NCBI GenBank assembly: GCA_009697495.1
Contig: SHUN01000114.1
Coordinates: 1-8,010 of the forward strand
Source: Bryobacterales bacterium
GTDB lineage: Bacteria > Acidobacteriota > Terriglobia > Bryobacterales > Bryobacteraceae
Length of the DNA stretch: 8,010 nt
Reading direction: 5' to 3'
Under the pieces are notes generated by a model that did no database searches, was not told the origin of the DNA, and saw only the letters and a program-made list of their open reading frames with translations. The position numbers were made by a program, and so were the translations under genes. Below, piece after piece: positions 1 to 7,254 of this stretch; position 1 is the stretch's first letter; each line of letters starts with the position of its first letter.

Positions 1-3
1 CGA

Positions 4-78
4 CCGGTTGGCCCGGCGCTCCACTTCGCGCGGCGTCGCTACGCTCCGCCTCTCTCCGTTCCGCGCCGGGCCAACCGG
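4..78. repeat. Long inverted repeat with nested hairpins
   Basis: The 16-base arm ccggttggcccggcgc (4-19) is perfectly complementary to gcgccgggccaaccgg (63-78), leaving a 43-base spacer. Inside the spacer, gcgt (33-36) can pair with acgc (41-44) over a 4-base loop, and ggcg (32-35) can pair alternatively with cgcc (47-50). The element is very GC-rich and lies in non-coding DNA just upstream of the lower-GC module. It has no following T-run, so a simple intrinsic terminator is less likely than a dispersed palindromic repeat of the REP/MITE kind. The inverted repeat is directly visible; its class is inference. Confidence 0.7.
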
Positions 79-221
79 CATTGGCCGAGGCAAATCCGTT
101 CTGCTTCTGATTCGTGTTCATTCTGATTTCCATTCTCGCCCTGCTCAGTGATTAAGACCGGGGATAGTGTCTCAGCTATGTTGGCACGGAGGGGAACTAC
201 TTCAAGGCCTTCGTTGTCATT
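79..221. other. Intergenic leader before the small membrane gene
   Basis: No convincing gene lies here. A good Shine-Dalgarno-like stretch (ggagggg, 188-194) is present, but no ATG, GTG or TTG sits at the right distance in the frame of the downstream membrane protein. An ATG at 178 is in a different frame and hits a stop at 238-240. The downstream frame is open back to a TAG at 165-167. A short direct repeat, ttctgatt, occurs at 105-112 and 121-128. No promoter can be named with confidence. Confidence 0.4.
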
Positions 222-500
222 TTGCTCTTCCTCGCCTTGAGCGCCTCATTTGTCCTGGTGACCTTATTTGTCGGAGTGATCCATGCGATGGTGAGCGGCG
301 GCACCTTATTGCATCTACCGATGTTCGTCGGAATCTTTACTATGCACGGGCTCGCCGCCGTACTATTGGGGGCGCCCCTGATCTTGCGAATGGCCGCGTT
401 TGAGGAGTCCAAGAGGCTGGAAGCCGACCTCGTCAAAATTCAGAGCATCAGGAAAAGAAGGGACGGCGTTCGCAGTGTCGGTAAATCCGTTGGTCATTAG
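222..500 (+). CDS. Small two-helix membrane protein, unrecognised family
   Basis: I do not recognise this 92-residue protein. From the TTG at 222 it begins directly with a hydrophobic helix (about residues 1-24). A short Gly/Ser-rich turn and a second hydrophobic segment (about 30-58) follow. The tail is charged and probably helical (EESKRLEADLVKIQSIRKRR) and would lie in the cytoplasm. Its last 26 bases overlap the beginning of the ParA-like gene, which suggests translational coupling and a shared complex. The start is doubtful. There is no ribosome site before the TTG, and the frame reads sensibly upstream as NYFKAFVVILLFL with no initiation codon, so the true gene may begin further 5'. Two membrane helices plus the coupling argue for a real protein; function is unknown. 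Confidence 0.5.
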   Translation: MLFLALSASFVLVTLFVGVIHAMVSGGTLLHLPMFVGIFTMHGLAAVLLGAPLILRMAAFEESKRLEADLVKIQSIRKRRDGVRSVGKSVGH

Positions 501-1872
501 CTTTGTCAGTGGAAAAGGCGGTGTTGGCAAGACCTCATTGGCCGCCAACTTCGCTTGGCTCTGCGGTCGCGTTGGGAAGACGGTTCTAATCGACCTCGAT
601 TTTCAAAATCAAGGAGCGACAGGCTTATTTCTTGCTCTTCTCCCAACCGACGCTTGCGGGGCCTCGGACGCGCTGGCCGGACCCAATGATTTCTCTCGTT
701 GCGAACCGATTAGAGTGGAGGAGAATGTCTTCTTCATTCCGGCGATACCGCTTCACAATCCGCTCGAATATTCCAAAATGGCCGATTTAATGCGCGATCC
801 GGCACTCGTTGTCCGGTTGCGCGCTTTCTTGAACTATCTTCAAAGTAGGTTTCTCTTCGACATTCTGATCCTCGATTGTCATGGCGGTCTCGATTATGTG
901 AGCGTGGCTGCTCACGCTCTCAGTGACGAAACTGTCGTGGTTACGGAAGCCGACACGGTAACCTTCAACGGGACACTGGAGCTCCTTGATTTTTACAGCG
1001 CGCAGCGTTCCTCACTCGAAACGGCGGCCATCGGGGCTGTGGCCGGCAGCGTCCTGGAAACACCTATGTTTGAGGCCCGCCAGCGTGCCGAGCCGCCAGA
1101 ATCTACCGGGCGCATTTCTTTCGTTGTCAATCGCCTCCCATCCAAGTACCGCTTTCGCGACGTGGATTCGACCTACACACGGCTAATCGCAAATTATGGC
1201 GGTGACCTACGCCTTAGACCTTCAGTGCTGAGCTTTATTCCAGAGGAAAACTTCCTCGCAGAGAGCTTCGGCGAGTATCCGTTCTGCGTCAAATTGGCGC
1301 CCACATCAGTCGTCGCGCGCAAACTCCAATTGATGATGACGGATCTAATTGTGCCTGACCCGAGCACCATGCGTTCCTATCGTCCGTTGCGGAGACTTCG
1401 CAGCAAGCGTTACCGTAGCAAAGTGCGCGAGATAGTTGTCTCGGCTGAAAGCCGCAACACTAAAAACATCATCTACGCCTTCGGGTGGCTGTGGACTCTA
1501 TTTTCAGCCGCGATGGTGGCACTGATCTGTTTTAGCTTCTGGGGGGTAGCGCATCCACACCCAGATGGTTTCCTTGACTTTTTTTTGAACCCGCTTCTCG
1601 GCGTCTTTATCGTCCTCTTTTTTCTGCCTTTCGGCTATTACTGCGTTCGAGCGCAGTTCGGATTGATGTTCTATTACAATTCGGTGTACCGATTCCGCCG
1701 TGCATTGATCCGGACCACTGGATCCCCCTTGAATTTGTGGCAGAAACTCTCGCTTGTACGTCTTTGGCTTCTGCGGCTTGGATCTGCGATCGGGCCTCTG
1801 TTTTTGCTCCCAATGACATTGATTTACATTGTTGGCGGCGCGCTTATTGCGTTGCGTTTCGTTCCTCTGTAG
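475..1872 (+). CDS. ParA/MinD-like ATPase with C-terminal membrane domain
   Basis: This is a 465-residue protein from the GTG at 475, which is preceded by a purine-rich gaaaagaaggga stretch. The N-terminus is a deviant Walker A motif, SGKGGVGKTS, with signature lysine K14 and P-loop K19. The Walker A'-like strand VLIDLDFQNQGATG (37-50) and a Walker B strand DILILDCHGG (129-138) follow. Together these define the SIMIBI/ParA class of dimerising ATPases. After the ATPase (to about 300) comes a very basic stretch (RPLRRLRSKRYRSK). Three hydrophobic segments follow at about 334-358, 369-391 and 436-460, separated by an amphipathic loop. Most ParA/MinD proteins are soluble or bind membranes through a short amphipathic helix, so an integral C-terminal domain is unusual. 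Base composition is lower in GC than dnaE and its neighbours (30/60 at 601-660, 27/60 at 1561-1620), which suggests horizontal acquisition. The partner is probably the overlapping two-helix protein. A role in positioning, envelope assembly or defence cannot be told apart from sequence. Confidence 0.85.
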   Translation: MSVNPLVISFVSGKGGVGKTSLAANFAWLCGRVGKTVLIDLDFQNQGATGLFLALLPTDACGASDALAGPNDFSRCEPIRVEENVFFIPAIPLHNPLEYSKMADLMRDPALVVRLRAFLNYLQSRFLFDILILDCHGGLDYVSVAAHALSDETVVVTEADTVTFNGTLELLDFYSAQRSSLETAAIGAVAGSVLETPMFEARQRAEPPESTGRISFVVNRLPSKYRFRDVDSTYTRLIANYGGDLRLRPSVLSFIPEENFLAESFGEYPFCVKLAPTSVVARKLQLMMTDLIVPDPSTMRSYRPLRRLRSKRYRSKVREIVVSAESRNTKNIIYAFGWLWTLFSAAMVALICFSFWGVAHPHPDGFLDFFLNPLLGVFIVLFFLPFGYYCVRAQFGLMFYYNSVYRFRRALIRTTGSPLNLWQKLSLVRLWLLRLGSAIGPLFLLPMTLIYIVGGALIALRFVPL

Positions 1873-1909
1873 CGCCCGATATTCCGGAGATTGGTCGGGG
1901 CGGGCGCTA
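1870..1909. terminator. Stem-loop between convergent genes
   Basis: The 9-base arm tagcgcccg (1870-1878), which begins in the stop codon of the ParA-like gene, pairs perfectly with cgggcgcta (1901-1909) across a 22-base loop. It sits in the 46-base gap between the two converging stop codons, so it could stop transcription from both sides. Neither side has a clear T-run, so termination strength is uncertain. Confidence 0.45.
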
Positions 1910-1918
1910 ACTCTAACA

Positions 1919-4900
1919 TCAATTCTGCAACACCTCAAAAGAATCCGCCCCGCAAATCTCCTCTACCGTCTTCCGGAACTCCCTGTCCGGCCGCACTTTC
2001 TGCGCCACATCGAGAATTGCCGAAAAGTCTCGCGGCGATTCCAATTTCAGCCGCACTTGCGCGTTGCCCGGCTTGCGCTCGAACAACTCGTGCAACTCCG
2101 CCACCGGGTCGTGCCCGTTCTCCTGCAGCTTCACGCGAATGGCGATCAACGACGCCAGCGCCACGCGCGTATTCACCAGCGGGATCAGCTCCTTTATTCG
2201 CAACCGCGGCGCCGCGCCCTCCTCCGGCATCACCGTCGCCACAATCAGGCACGCATTATCGTCAACCAGGCAAGGCCCCAAATCGTCGATCAAATGCTCG
2301 TTATCGCGCCCATTGAAAATCATCGCCTCCAACACGCCTTTATGGTCTTCCACGCCCAGTATCACGTACGACTTGCCTTCCTTCGAACGCTTCTTCTGAA
2401 TGCCGGTCAAAATGCCGCAGAGCTTCACTTCAAAGTTTCGCGGCAGATCGCCCAACTGATCCGTCTCGTGCGTGCGAAGGTCGGCGATCCGGTCCTCAAA
2501 ATCATCCAGCGGATGGCCCGTGACATAGAATCCGATCATCTCCTTCTCGCCCTGGAGCGCCTGCATGCGTTTCCAATCCGGCACTTTCGGCAAGTCCTCA
2601 TGCTGGGCGTCATCGCCGCCGAACATGTCGCCGAACAGCCCGCCCTGCCCGGACTCTTTATCCCGCCGCGCCTTCTGGCCATGCTCCATCGCCCTGTCAA
2701 TCGCCGCAAATAACTGCGAACGCGTCCCCTCTAACCCATCCATTGCCCCGGCCTTAATCAGCGATTCAATCGCCCGCCGGTTCACCATCGCCGTGTCCAC
2801 TTGCTCGCCGAAATCGAAGAAATTCTTGAAGGCCCCGTGTTCCTTGCGCGCCGCGATGATGGACTCCACCGCGTTCTGTCCCAGATTCTTAATCGCCCCC
2901 AAACCAAAGCGGATTGCGTCCCCGTCCGGCGAAAACGACAGCAGGCTCGTATTTACATCCGGCGGCCGTACTTTGATTCCCCTCTCCCGGCATTCATTGA
3001 TGTATTTGACGACCTTATCCGTGTTCCCCGTTTCCGAAGTCAGCAGCGCCGACATGAACTCAATTGAATAATGCGCTTTCAAATACGCCGTGACATAGGC
3101 CATGTACGCATACGCCGCCGAGTGCGACTTGTTAAACCCATACCCGGCAAATTGCGCCATCAGATCGAAGATCTTGTCGGCCTTTTTGATGTTCAGGTTG
3201 TTCTTGGCCGCGCCCGCGAGAAACCGCACTTTCTGCTGCTCCATCTCCGTCGCGCTCTTCTTCCCCATCGCGCGCCGCAAAATGTCCGCCTCGCCCAGCG
3301 AGTACCCCGCCAGGACATTCGAGATCTGCATCACCTGCTCTTGATAGACGATGACGCCATACGTCTCCGCCAGCAGCGGCTCCAGTTGCGGCAGGTCGTA
3401 AACCACTTCTTTTTTCCCGTGCTTACGGGCGATGAAGTCGTCCACCATGCCGCCCTGAATCGGGCCCGGCCGATACAGTGCGTTCAGCGCGCAGAGGTCC
3501 TCAATCCGCTCCGGCCGGTAGCGCCGCAGAATGTCCTGCATTCCGCTGGATTCAAACTGGAAGACGCCGGACGTATTGCCCTTGTGGAAGATCTCGACAT
3601 AAGTGAATTCGTCATCGAGCGGTATCTCCTCCATTACGATTCGCTTGCCGTGAATGGCCTCAATCAACTTCAACGCATCGTCGACAATCGAGAGCGTCGT
3701 CAGCCCCAGAAAGTCCATCTTCAACAAGCCCAGTTTTTCCAGTCCGCTCATGTCGTACTGGGTTACAATTTCGTCCTTGTTCGTCTTGTATAACGGGAGA
3801 AGGTTCTTTAAAGGTTCCGGTGAGATAACCACGCCGGCGGCGTGAACGCTGGCGTTGCGCGCCATGCCCTCCAGCCGCTGCGCGATTTCCAGAATGTCTC
3901 CGACTTTCGAATCCGCCTTCGCCGCGTCTCCGAAACCAGGCTCTTGCTCAATCGCCTCTTTCAACTTGATATTCAGCGTCGGCGGCACCAGCTTCGTCAG
4001 CTTGTCCACCTCGCTCAGCTTCATTTCCAACACGCGGCCTACGTCTTTAATCGCCGCCTTGGCGCCCAGCGTGCCGAACGTGATAATCTGCGCCACCTGC
4101 TCACGGCCGTACTTCTCCGTAACGTACTGAATCACTTTGCCGCGGCCGCGGGGCTCGAAATCGGTGTCGATATCGGGCATGCTGATGCGTTCCGGATTCA
4201 GGAAGCGTTCGAACAGCAGGCCATACTGCAACGGGTCGATATCGGTGATCATCATCGCGAAAGAGACCAGTGAGCCGGCCGCCGATCCGCGCCCCGGACC
4301 AACCGGAATGTTCTGGCTGCGCGCGTAGCGGATGAAGTCCCAGACGATCAGGAAGTACCCGGAGAACTTCATCTGCTGGATCATCTTGATCTCGCGGCTC
4401 AGCCGTTCTTCGTACTCCGGCATCGCCTGCCGCAACTGCCCATGGGCGGCCATATGCTCCAGCCGCGGACGGCGTTTTTCGAAGCCCTCGCGGACGGCGT
4501 ACTCAAAGTAGCTGTCGATCGAATGCTCCGGCGGCACGTCGAATTTCGGAAACGGCTCCTTCACCTTTTCGAGCTTTACCTGGCAACTCATCGCGATCTC
4601 ATACGGCGTCACCAGCGCCTGCGGATAGTTGGAAAATAGCTGCTCCATCTCCTGCTTGTTCTTGACGTAGAACGCGGGCTTGTCCCACTTCATGCGGTTG
4701 GGGTCGCTGTAGGTCTTGCCCGTGGAAATGCACATGAAGATGTCATGCGCGCGGGCGTCGGCTTGGCGCAGATAGTGCGCGTCGTTGGTGGCCACCAACG
4801 GGATCTCCATGTCCCGCGCCAGCCGCGCCACTTCCGGGATCAGCTTATGGTCCTGGTCCAGGTCGTGATCCTGAATCTCCAGAAAGAAGTTCTTCGCGCC

Positions 4901-5389
4901 GAAGATCTCCCGGTACGTGCCGGCGAGTTGCCGCGCATGGTCGTACTTGTCCTCCAGCAGCGCCTCGTTCACATCGCCGCGCAAACAAGCCGACAGACAA
5001 ACGATGCCCTTCGAGTGCTGCTGCAGAAGCTGTTTATCCACGCGCGGCTTGTAATAGAAACCGTCCAGATAGCCAGTGGAGACCAGCTTGATCAGGTTGC
5101 GATAACCGTCCTGATCCTGCGCCAGCAGCACCAGATGGTTGTACCGGCCCGCGCGCTCCTTGTGGTCGTCGACAACATAAAGCTCGCAGCCCAAAACCGG
5201 ATGCACGCCCTTCGCCTTGGCCTCGTTATAGAACTCCACGCCGCCAAACAGATTGCCGTGATCGGTCATGGCGATCGCGGGCATCCGCTCTTGAACGGCG
5301 ATGTCCATCAGTTGCTTGATTTCGCAAGCGCCGTCAAGCAGCGAGTAGTCGGTGTGGCAATGTAGGTGAACGAAAGGTACGTCTGACAT
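1919..5389 (-). CDS. dnaE: DNA polymerase III alpha subunit (DnaE1 type)
   Basis: This is the catalytic subunit of the replicative DNA polymerase. It extends DNA at the fork while bound to the sliding clamp. From the ATG at 5389 it has 1156 residues, the usual DnaE1 length. The N-terminal PHP domain begins FVHLHCHTDYSLLDG. It keeps all expected metal ligands: H8, H10, D19, H44 (TDHGN), E69 (GCE), H85, C135, D203 and H205 (NDAH). The C-family polymerase core carries GPGRGSAAGS (about 364-373). The catalytic aspartates are D406 and D408 in PDIDTDF and D559 in KMDFLGL. Tandem helix-hairpin-helix motifs lie around 825-890. A clamp-binding pentapeptide QGGLF is at 915-919, and an OB fold spans about 985-1075. 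A TTG three bases upstream is also in frame, but the ATG gives the family-typical start. No neighbour is co-oriented, so it appears monocistronic. Confidence 0.97.
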   Translation of the reverse strand: MSDVPFVHLHCHTDYSLLDGACEIKQLMDIAVQERMPAIAMTDHGNLFGGVEFYNEAKAKGVHPVLGCELYVVDDHKERAGRYNHLVLLAQDQDGYRNLIKLVSTGYLDGFYYKPRVDKQLLQQHSKGIVCLSACLRGDVNEALLEDKYDHARQLAGTYREIFGAKNFFLEIQDHDLDQDHKLIPEVARLARDMEIPLVATNDAHYLRQADARAHDIFMCISTGKTYSDPNRMKWDKPAFYVKNKQEMEQLFSNYPQALVTPYEIAMSCQVKLEKVKEPFPKFDVPPEHSIDSYFEYAVREGFEKRRPRLEHMAAHGQLRQAMPEYEERLSREIKMIQQMKFSGYFLIVWDFIRYARSQNIPVGPGRGSAAGSLVSFAMMITDIDPLQYGLLFERFLNPERISMPDIDTDFEPRGRGKVIQYVTEKYGREQVAQIITFGTLGAKAAIKDVGRVLEMKLSEVDKLTKLVPPTLNIKLKEAIEQEPGFGDAAKADSKVGDILEIAQRLEGMARNASVHAAGVVISPEPLKNLLPLYKTNKDEIVTQYDMSGLEKLGLLKMDFLGLTTLSIVDDALKLIEAIHGKRIVMEEIPLDDEFTYVEIFHKGNTSGVFQFESSGMQDILRRYRPERIEDLCALNALYRPGPIQGGMVDDFIARKHGKKEVVYDLPQLEPLLAETYGVIVYQEQVMQISNVLAGYSLGEADILRRAMGKKSATEMEQQKVRFLAGAAKNNLNIKKADKIFDLMAQFAGYGFNKSHSAAYAYMAYVTAYLKAHYSIEFMSALLTSETGNTDKVVKYINECRERGIKVRPPDVNTSLLSFSPDGDAIRFGLGAIKNLGQNAVESIIAARKEHGAFKNFFDFGEQVDTAMVNRRAIESLIKAGAMDGLEGTRSQLFAAIDRAMEHGQKARRDKESGQGGLFGDMFGGDDAQHEDLPKVPDWKRMQALQGEKEMIGFYVTGHPLDDFEDRIADLRTHETDQLGDLPRNFEVKLCGILTGIQKKRSKEGKSYVILGVEDHKGVLEAMIFNGRDNEHLIDDLGPCLVDDNACLIVATVMPEEGAAPRLRIKELIPLVNTRVALASLIAIRVKLQENGHDPVAELHELFERKPGNAQVRLKLESPRDFSAILDVAQKVRPDREFRKTVEEICGADSFEVLQN

Positions 5390-5427
5390 CAATATTCCAG
5401 CGGAAGGTTCCAGGGGGAGGAAACCTC

Positions 5428-5437
5428 AAGTATACTT
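5428..5437. promoter_or_regulatory. Palindromic bidirectional -10-like element
   Basis: AAGTATACTT is a perfect 10-base palindrome in the 71-base region between divergent dnaE and the dehydrogenase gene. It presents TATACT (5 of 6 matches to TATAAT) on both strands: at 5431-5436 on + and at 5434-5429 on the minus strand. Predicted transcript starts would leave leaders of roughly 18 and 33 bases. No good -35 box is visible on either side, so the assignment is tentative. Confidence 0.4.
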
Positions 5438-5449
5438 TTGGTGTCCCTT

Positions 5450-5454
5450 AGGAG
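5450..5454 (+). promoter_or_regulatory. Strong ribosome binding site for the dehydrogenase
   Basis: AGGAG, followed by AACGTA and then ATG, gives a canonical Shine-Dalgarno site with six-base spacing. It fixes the start of the dehydrogenase at 5461. Confidence 0.8.
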
Positions 5455-5460
5455 AACGTA

Positions 5461-6771
5461 ATGGATCGAAGAAATCTTCTCATCACCGGCGCCGCGGCGC
5501 TTTCGATTGGTTCCCGGCGCATTTTAGGCGCTAATGACCGCGTGCGAGTGGGCGTCATCGGCCTCGGCGGGCGCGGCAACGCACACCTCGGCGGGTACCT
5601 GTCCATTCCCGGAGCCCAGGTCGCCGCGCTCTGCGACGTCAATCAAGCCGCCCGCGAACGCGCCAACGCCCGCGTCGTCAAGGCCGGCCAGGAAAAGGCC
5701 GTCGAGTTCGGCGACATGCGCAAGCTCTTCGACTCCAAGGATATCGACGCCGTTTCGATGGCCACGCCCAACCACTGGCACGCCCTCGGCGCCATTTGGG
5801 CCATGCAGGCCGGCAAGGACACCTATTGCGAAAAGCCCGCCAGCTACAATCCCTTCGAAAGCAGGCAGATGATCGCCACCGCGCGCAAGTACACGCGCAT
5901 GTGCCAGATTGGTTCGCAGAGCCGCTCCACACCCCATGTCATGGAGGCGATACAGGCCCTCAAAGAAGGCGTCATCGGCAAGGTTTACATGGCCAAGGGG
6001 CTATGCTTCAAACGGCGCAAGTCCATCGGCAAAAGACCCGACGGCCCCGTTCCGCCCGGCCTCGATTGGGACATGTTCCTGGGACCCGCGCCCATGCGGC
6101 CGTTCAACGAACTGCGCTTCGCCTACAACTGGCACTGGTTCTGGGATACCGGCAACGGCGATCTCGGCAACCAGGGCGTGCATCAAATGGATATCGCCCG
6201 CTGGGGCATGGGCGTCGCCAACGACCATTCCGGCCTGAAAAGCGTGGTTTCCACCGGCGGCAAATACGCCTATGACGATATGCAGGAGACGCCCAATACG
6301 CAACTGGCGTCGTTCGATTACGGTGACCGCGAGATCGTTTTCGAAGTTCGCGGCGTGTTGACCGGCGGCGAGGGAACGCTCGGCTCCGGGCCGCGCGCGA
6401 CGAGCGCGGTCGGAAATCTCTTCTACGGCGTCGACGGCTGGATGGAACTCGACGGCAGCGGCTATCGCGTCTACACCGGCGAGGAGAATAAGGTCGCCAA
6501 AGATGTGAAGGCAACGCGCGGGTCAGAGGGCACCGTTCGGCACATGGAGAACTTCCTGGCCGCCGTTAAGTCCCGGGATTACAAAAAGTTGAACGCTGAG
6601 ATCGAAATCGGCGCGGCATCCGCCGACTTCTGCCACTTCGCCAATATTTCGTACCGCTCCGGCAAGCGGCTGAATTGGGACGCCGCCAAACACACCTTCG
6701 ACGACGCGACGGCAAACAAACTGCTCACCCGCGATTACCGGAAGCCGTTCGTGGTGCCAACGAAGGTCTGA
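5461..6771 (+). CDS. Gfo/Idh/MocA-family oxidoreductase with Tat-like signal
   Basis: This 436-residue protein belongs to the NAD(P)-dependent Gfo/Idh/MocA family, which oxidises or reduces sugars, inositols and related polyols. It begins MDRRNLLITGAAALSIG, a twin-arginine-type leader (R3-R4, then a short hydrophobic run). This implies folded export with cofactor bound, as in many Acidobacteriota and Planctomycetota members. The Rossmann motif GLGGRG is at 34-39. The family EKP motif is at 124-126, with K125 the expected catalytic lysine. The C-terminal domain carries GNQGVHQMDIARWG (236-249), holding the conserved His (H241) and Asp (D244). The substrate cannot be read from sequence. The C-terminal substrate domain is complete and the length is normal for the exported subgroup. 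The gene stands alone on its strand, and its composition is clearly GC-rich (43/60 at 5581-5640). Confidence 0.93.
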   Translation: MDRRNLLITGAAALSIGSRRILGANDRVRVGVIGLGGRGNAHLGGYLSIPGAQVAALCDVNQAARERANARVVKAGQEKAVEFGDMRKLFDSKDIDAVSMATPNHWHALGAIWAMQAGKDTYCEKPASYNPFESRQMIATARKYTRMCQIGSQSRSTPHVMEAIQALKEGVIGKVYMAKGLCFKRRKSIGKRPDGPVPPGLDWDMFLGPAPMRPFNELRFAYNWHWFWDTGNGDLGNQGVHQMDIARWGMGVANDHSGLKSVVSTGGKYAYDDMQETPNTQLASFDYGDREIVFEVRGVLTGGEGTLGSGPRATSAVGNLFYGVDGWMELDGSGYRVYTGEENKVAKDVKATRGSEGTVRHMENFLAAVKSRDYKKLNAEIEIGAASADFCHFANISYRSGKRLNWDAAKHTFDDATANKLLTRDYRKPFVVPTKV

Positions 6772-6850
6772 AACGTAAGCTCCATCGGTTGCTTGGGAGT
6801 CAGCGTAATCGATTTGGTCTGAGGCCCGCGCTGGAGCCGGATTTGAAAGG

Positions 6851-6873
6851 CGCCGCCGCGGGCGCGGCTGGCG
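6851..6873. terminator. GC-rich hairpin between convergent genes
   Basis: cgccgccgc (6851-6859) pairs with gcggc plus ggcg (6864-6868 and 6870-6873) around a GGGC loop, giving a 9-bp stem with one bulged T. It lies in the 114-base gap between the dehydrogenase stop and the end of the toxin remnant, a suitable place for a terminator. No strong T-run follows on +. On the minus strand the stem is followed by CTTTCAAAT. I see nothing else in this gap. Confidence 0.4.
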
Positions 6874-6885
6874 GGGAGGATTTAG

Positions 6886-7254
6886 CTACCTCGTGAAGCT
6901 TTCTTCTCTTGGGGACGGGCGTGAAGAGACAAGCTTGACGTTGATCCGCAGCCACGGTACGAGATTGTCAAAGTTAAACGCGCCCTGCGCATTCAGCCCG
7001 GAAATGAAGTCGTAAGCGGCACCGGAATCCGCCGTCAGGACGGCGCCGTTGATCGCGAGGAAGGTATATGCCGTCTGCTTGTTGCCGTCAATGAAAGGAT
7101 GGTTCTGGGCCAGGCTCTCCCACAGCGCCGCTGCTTCCTCGATCAGATCGGCATAGTAGCCGGTTTGCGGTCTATAAAGCGCCGATTCCAGCAGACCGTG
7201 GTCACGCACGCCGTGCGATCCGCCGTATTGTTCGGCGTGAGGCGGGTCGGTCAG
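6886..7254 (-). pseudogene. Decayed Doc/Fic death-on-curing toxin
   Basis: Doc toxins are Fic-fold kinases that phosphorylate elongation factor Tu and stop translation. The frame here reads YGGSHGVRDHGLLESALYRP and later HPFIDGNKQTAYTF, both hallmarks of the family. Several lesions are visible. The expected start overlapping the antitoxin stop is CTG (7254-7252), within CTGA, rather than ATG. The next standard start is GTG 7209, inside a conserved helix. Only about ten residues precede YGGS, where the family normally has roughly 25, so a short N-terminal segment with the HxE region seems partly deleted. The motif HPFxDGNKR has Gln instead of Arg at 7075-7077. The C-terminus runs past the usual WLRxNV end by a serine- and charge-rich tail. 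Counting from the CTG, the remnant has 122 residues, with H52, D56, N58 and K59 retained. Residual folding is possible, but activity is doubtful. Confidence 0.8.

Noticed and set aside
105..128. Two copies of ttctgatt, 16 bases apart
   Set aside because: The repeat is too short and too few copies are present to suggest an operator or CRISPR; chance is sufficient.
167..403. Plus-strand frame of 78 codons upstream of the ParA-like gene
   Set aside because: It overlaps the two-helix membrane frame, and its Arg/Cys-rich sequence has no membrane or domain character.
400..474. N-terminal extension of the ParA-like protein from a TTG at 400
   Set aside because: The extra 25 residues have no ParA character and are the out-of-frame reading of the small membrane gene. 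The GTG at 475 places the Walker A at the usual distance from the N-terminus.
1829..2713. Open frame of 294 codons on + opposite the 3' part of dnaE
   Set aside because: It is antisense to a certain gene, and its Arg/His/Leu-rich composition is typical of the reverse reading of GC-rich coding DNA. No domain is recognisable.
4745..5365. Open frame of 206 codons on + opposite the PHP region of dnaE
   Set aside because: It is a shadow of dnaE with no ribosome site and low-complexity valine, leucine and arginine content.
5390..5392. TTG start for dnaE
   Set aside because: The ATG immediately inside it gives the same protein less one residue and is the more likely start.
5524..5937. Minus-strand frame of 137 codons inside the dehydrogenase gene
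   Set aside because: It is a reverse-strand shadow of a clearly coding frame, with no start context or motif.
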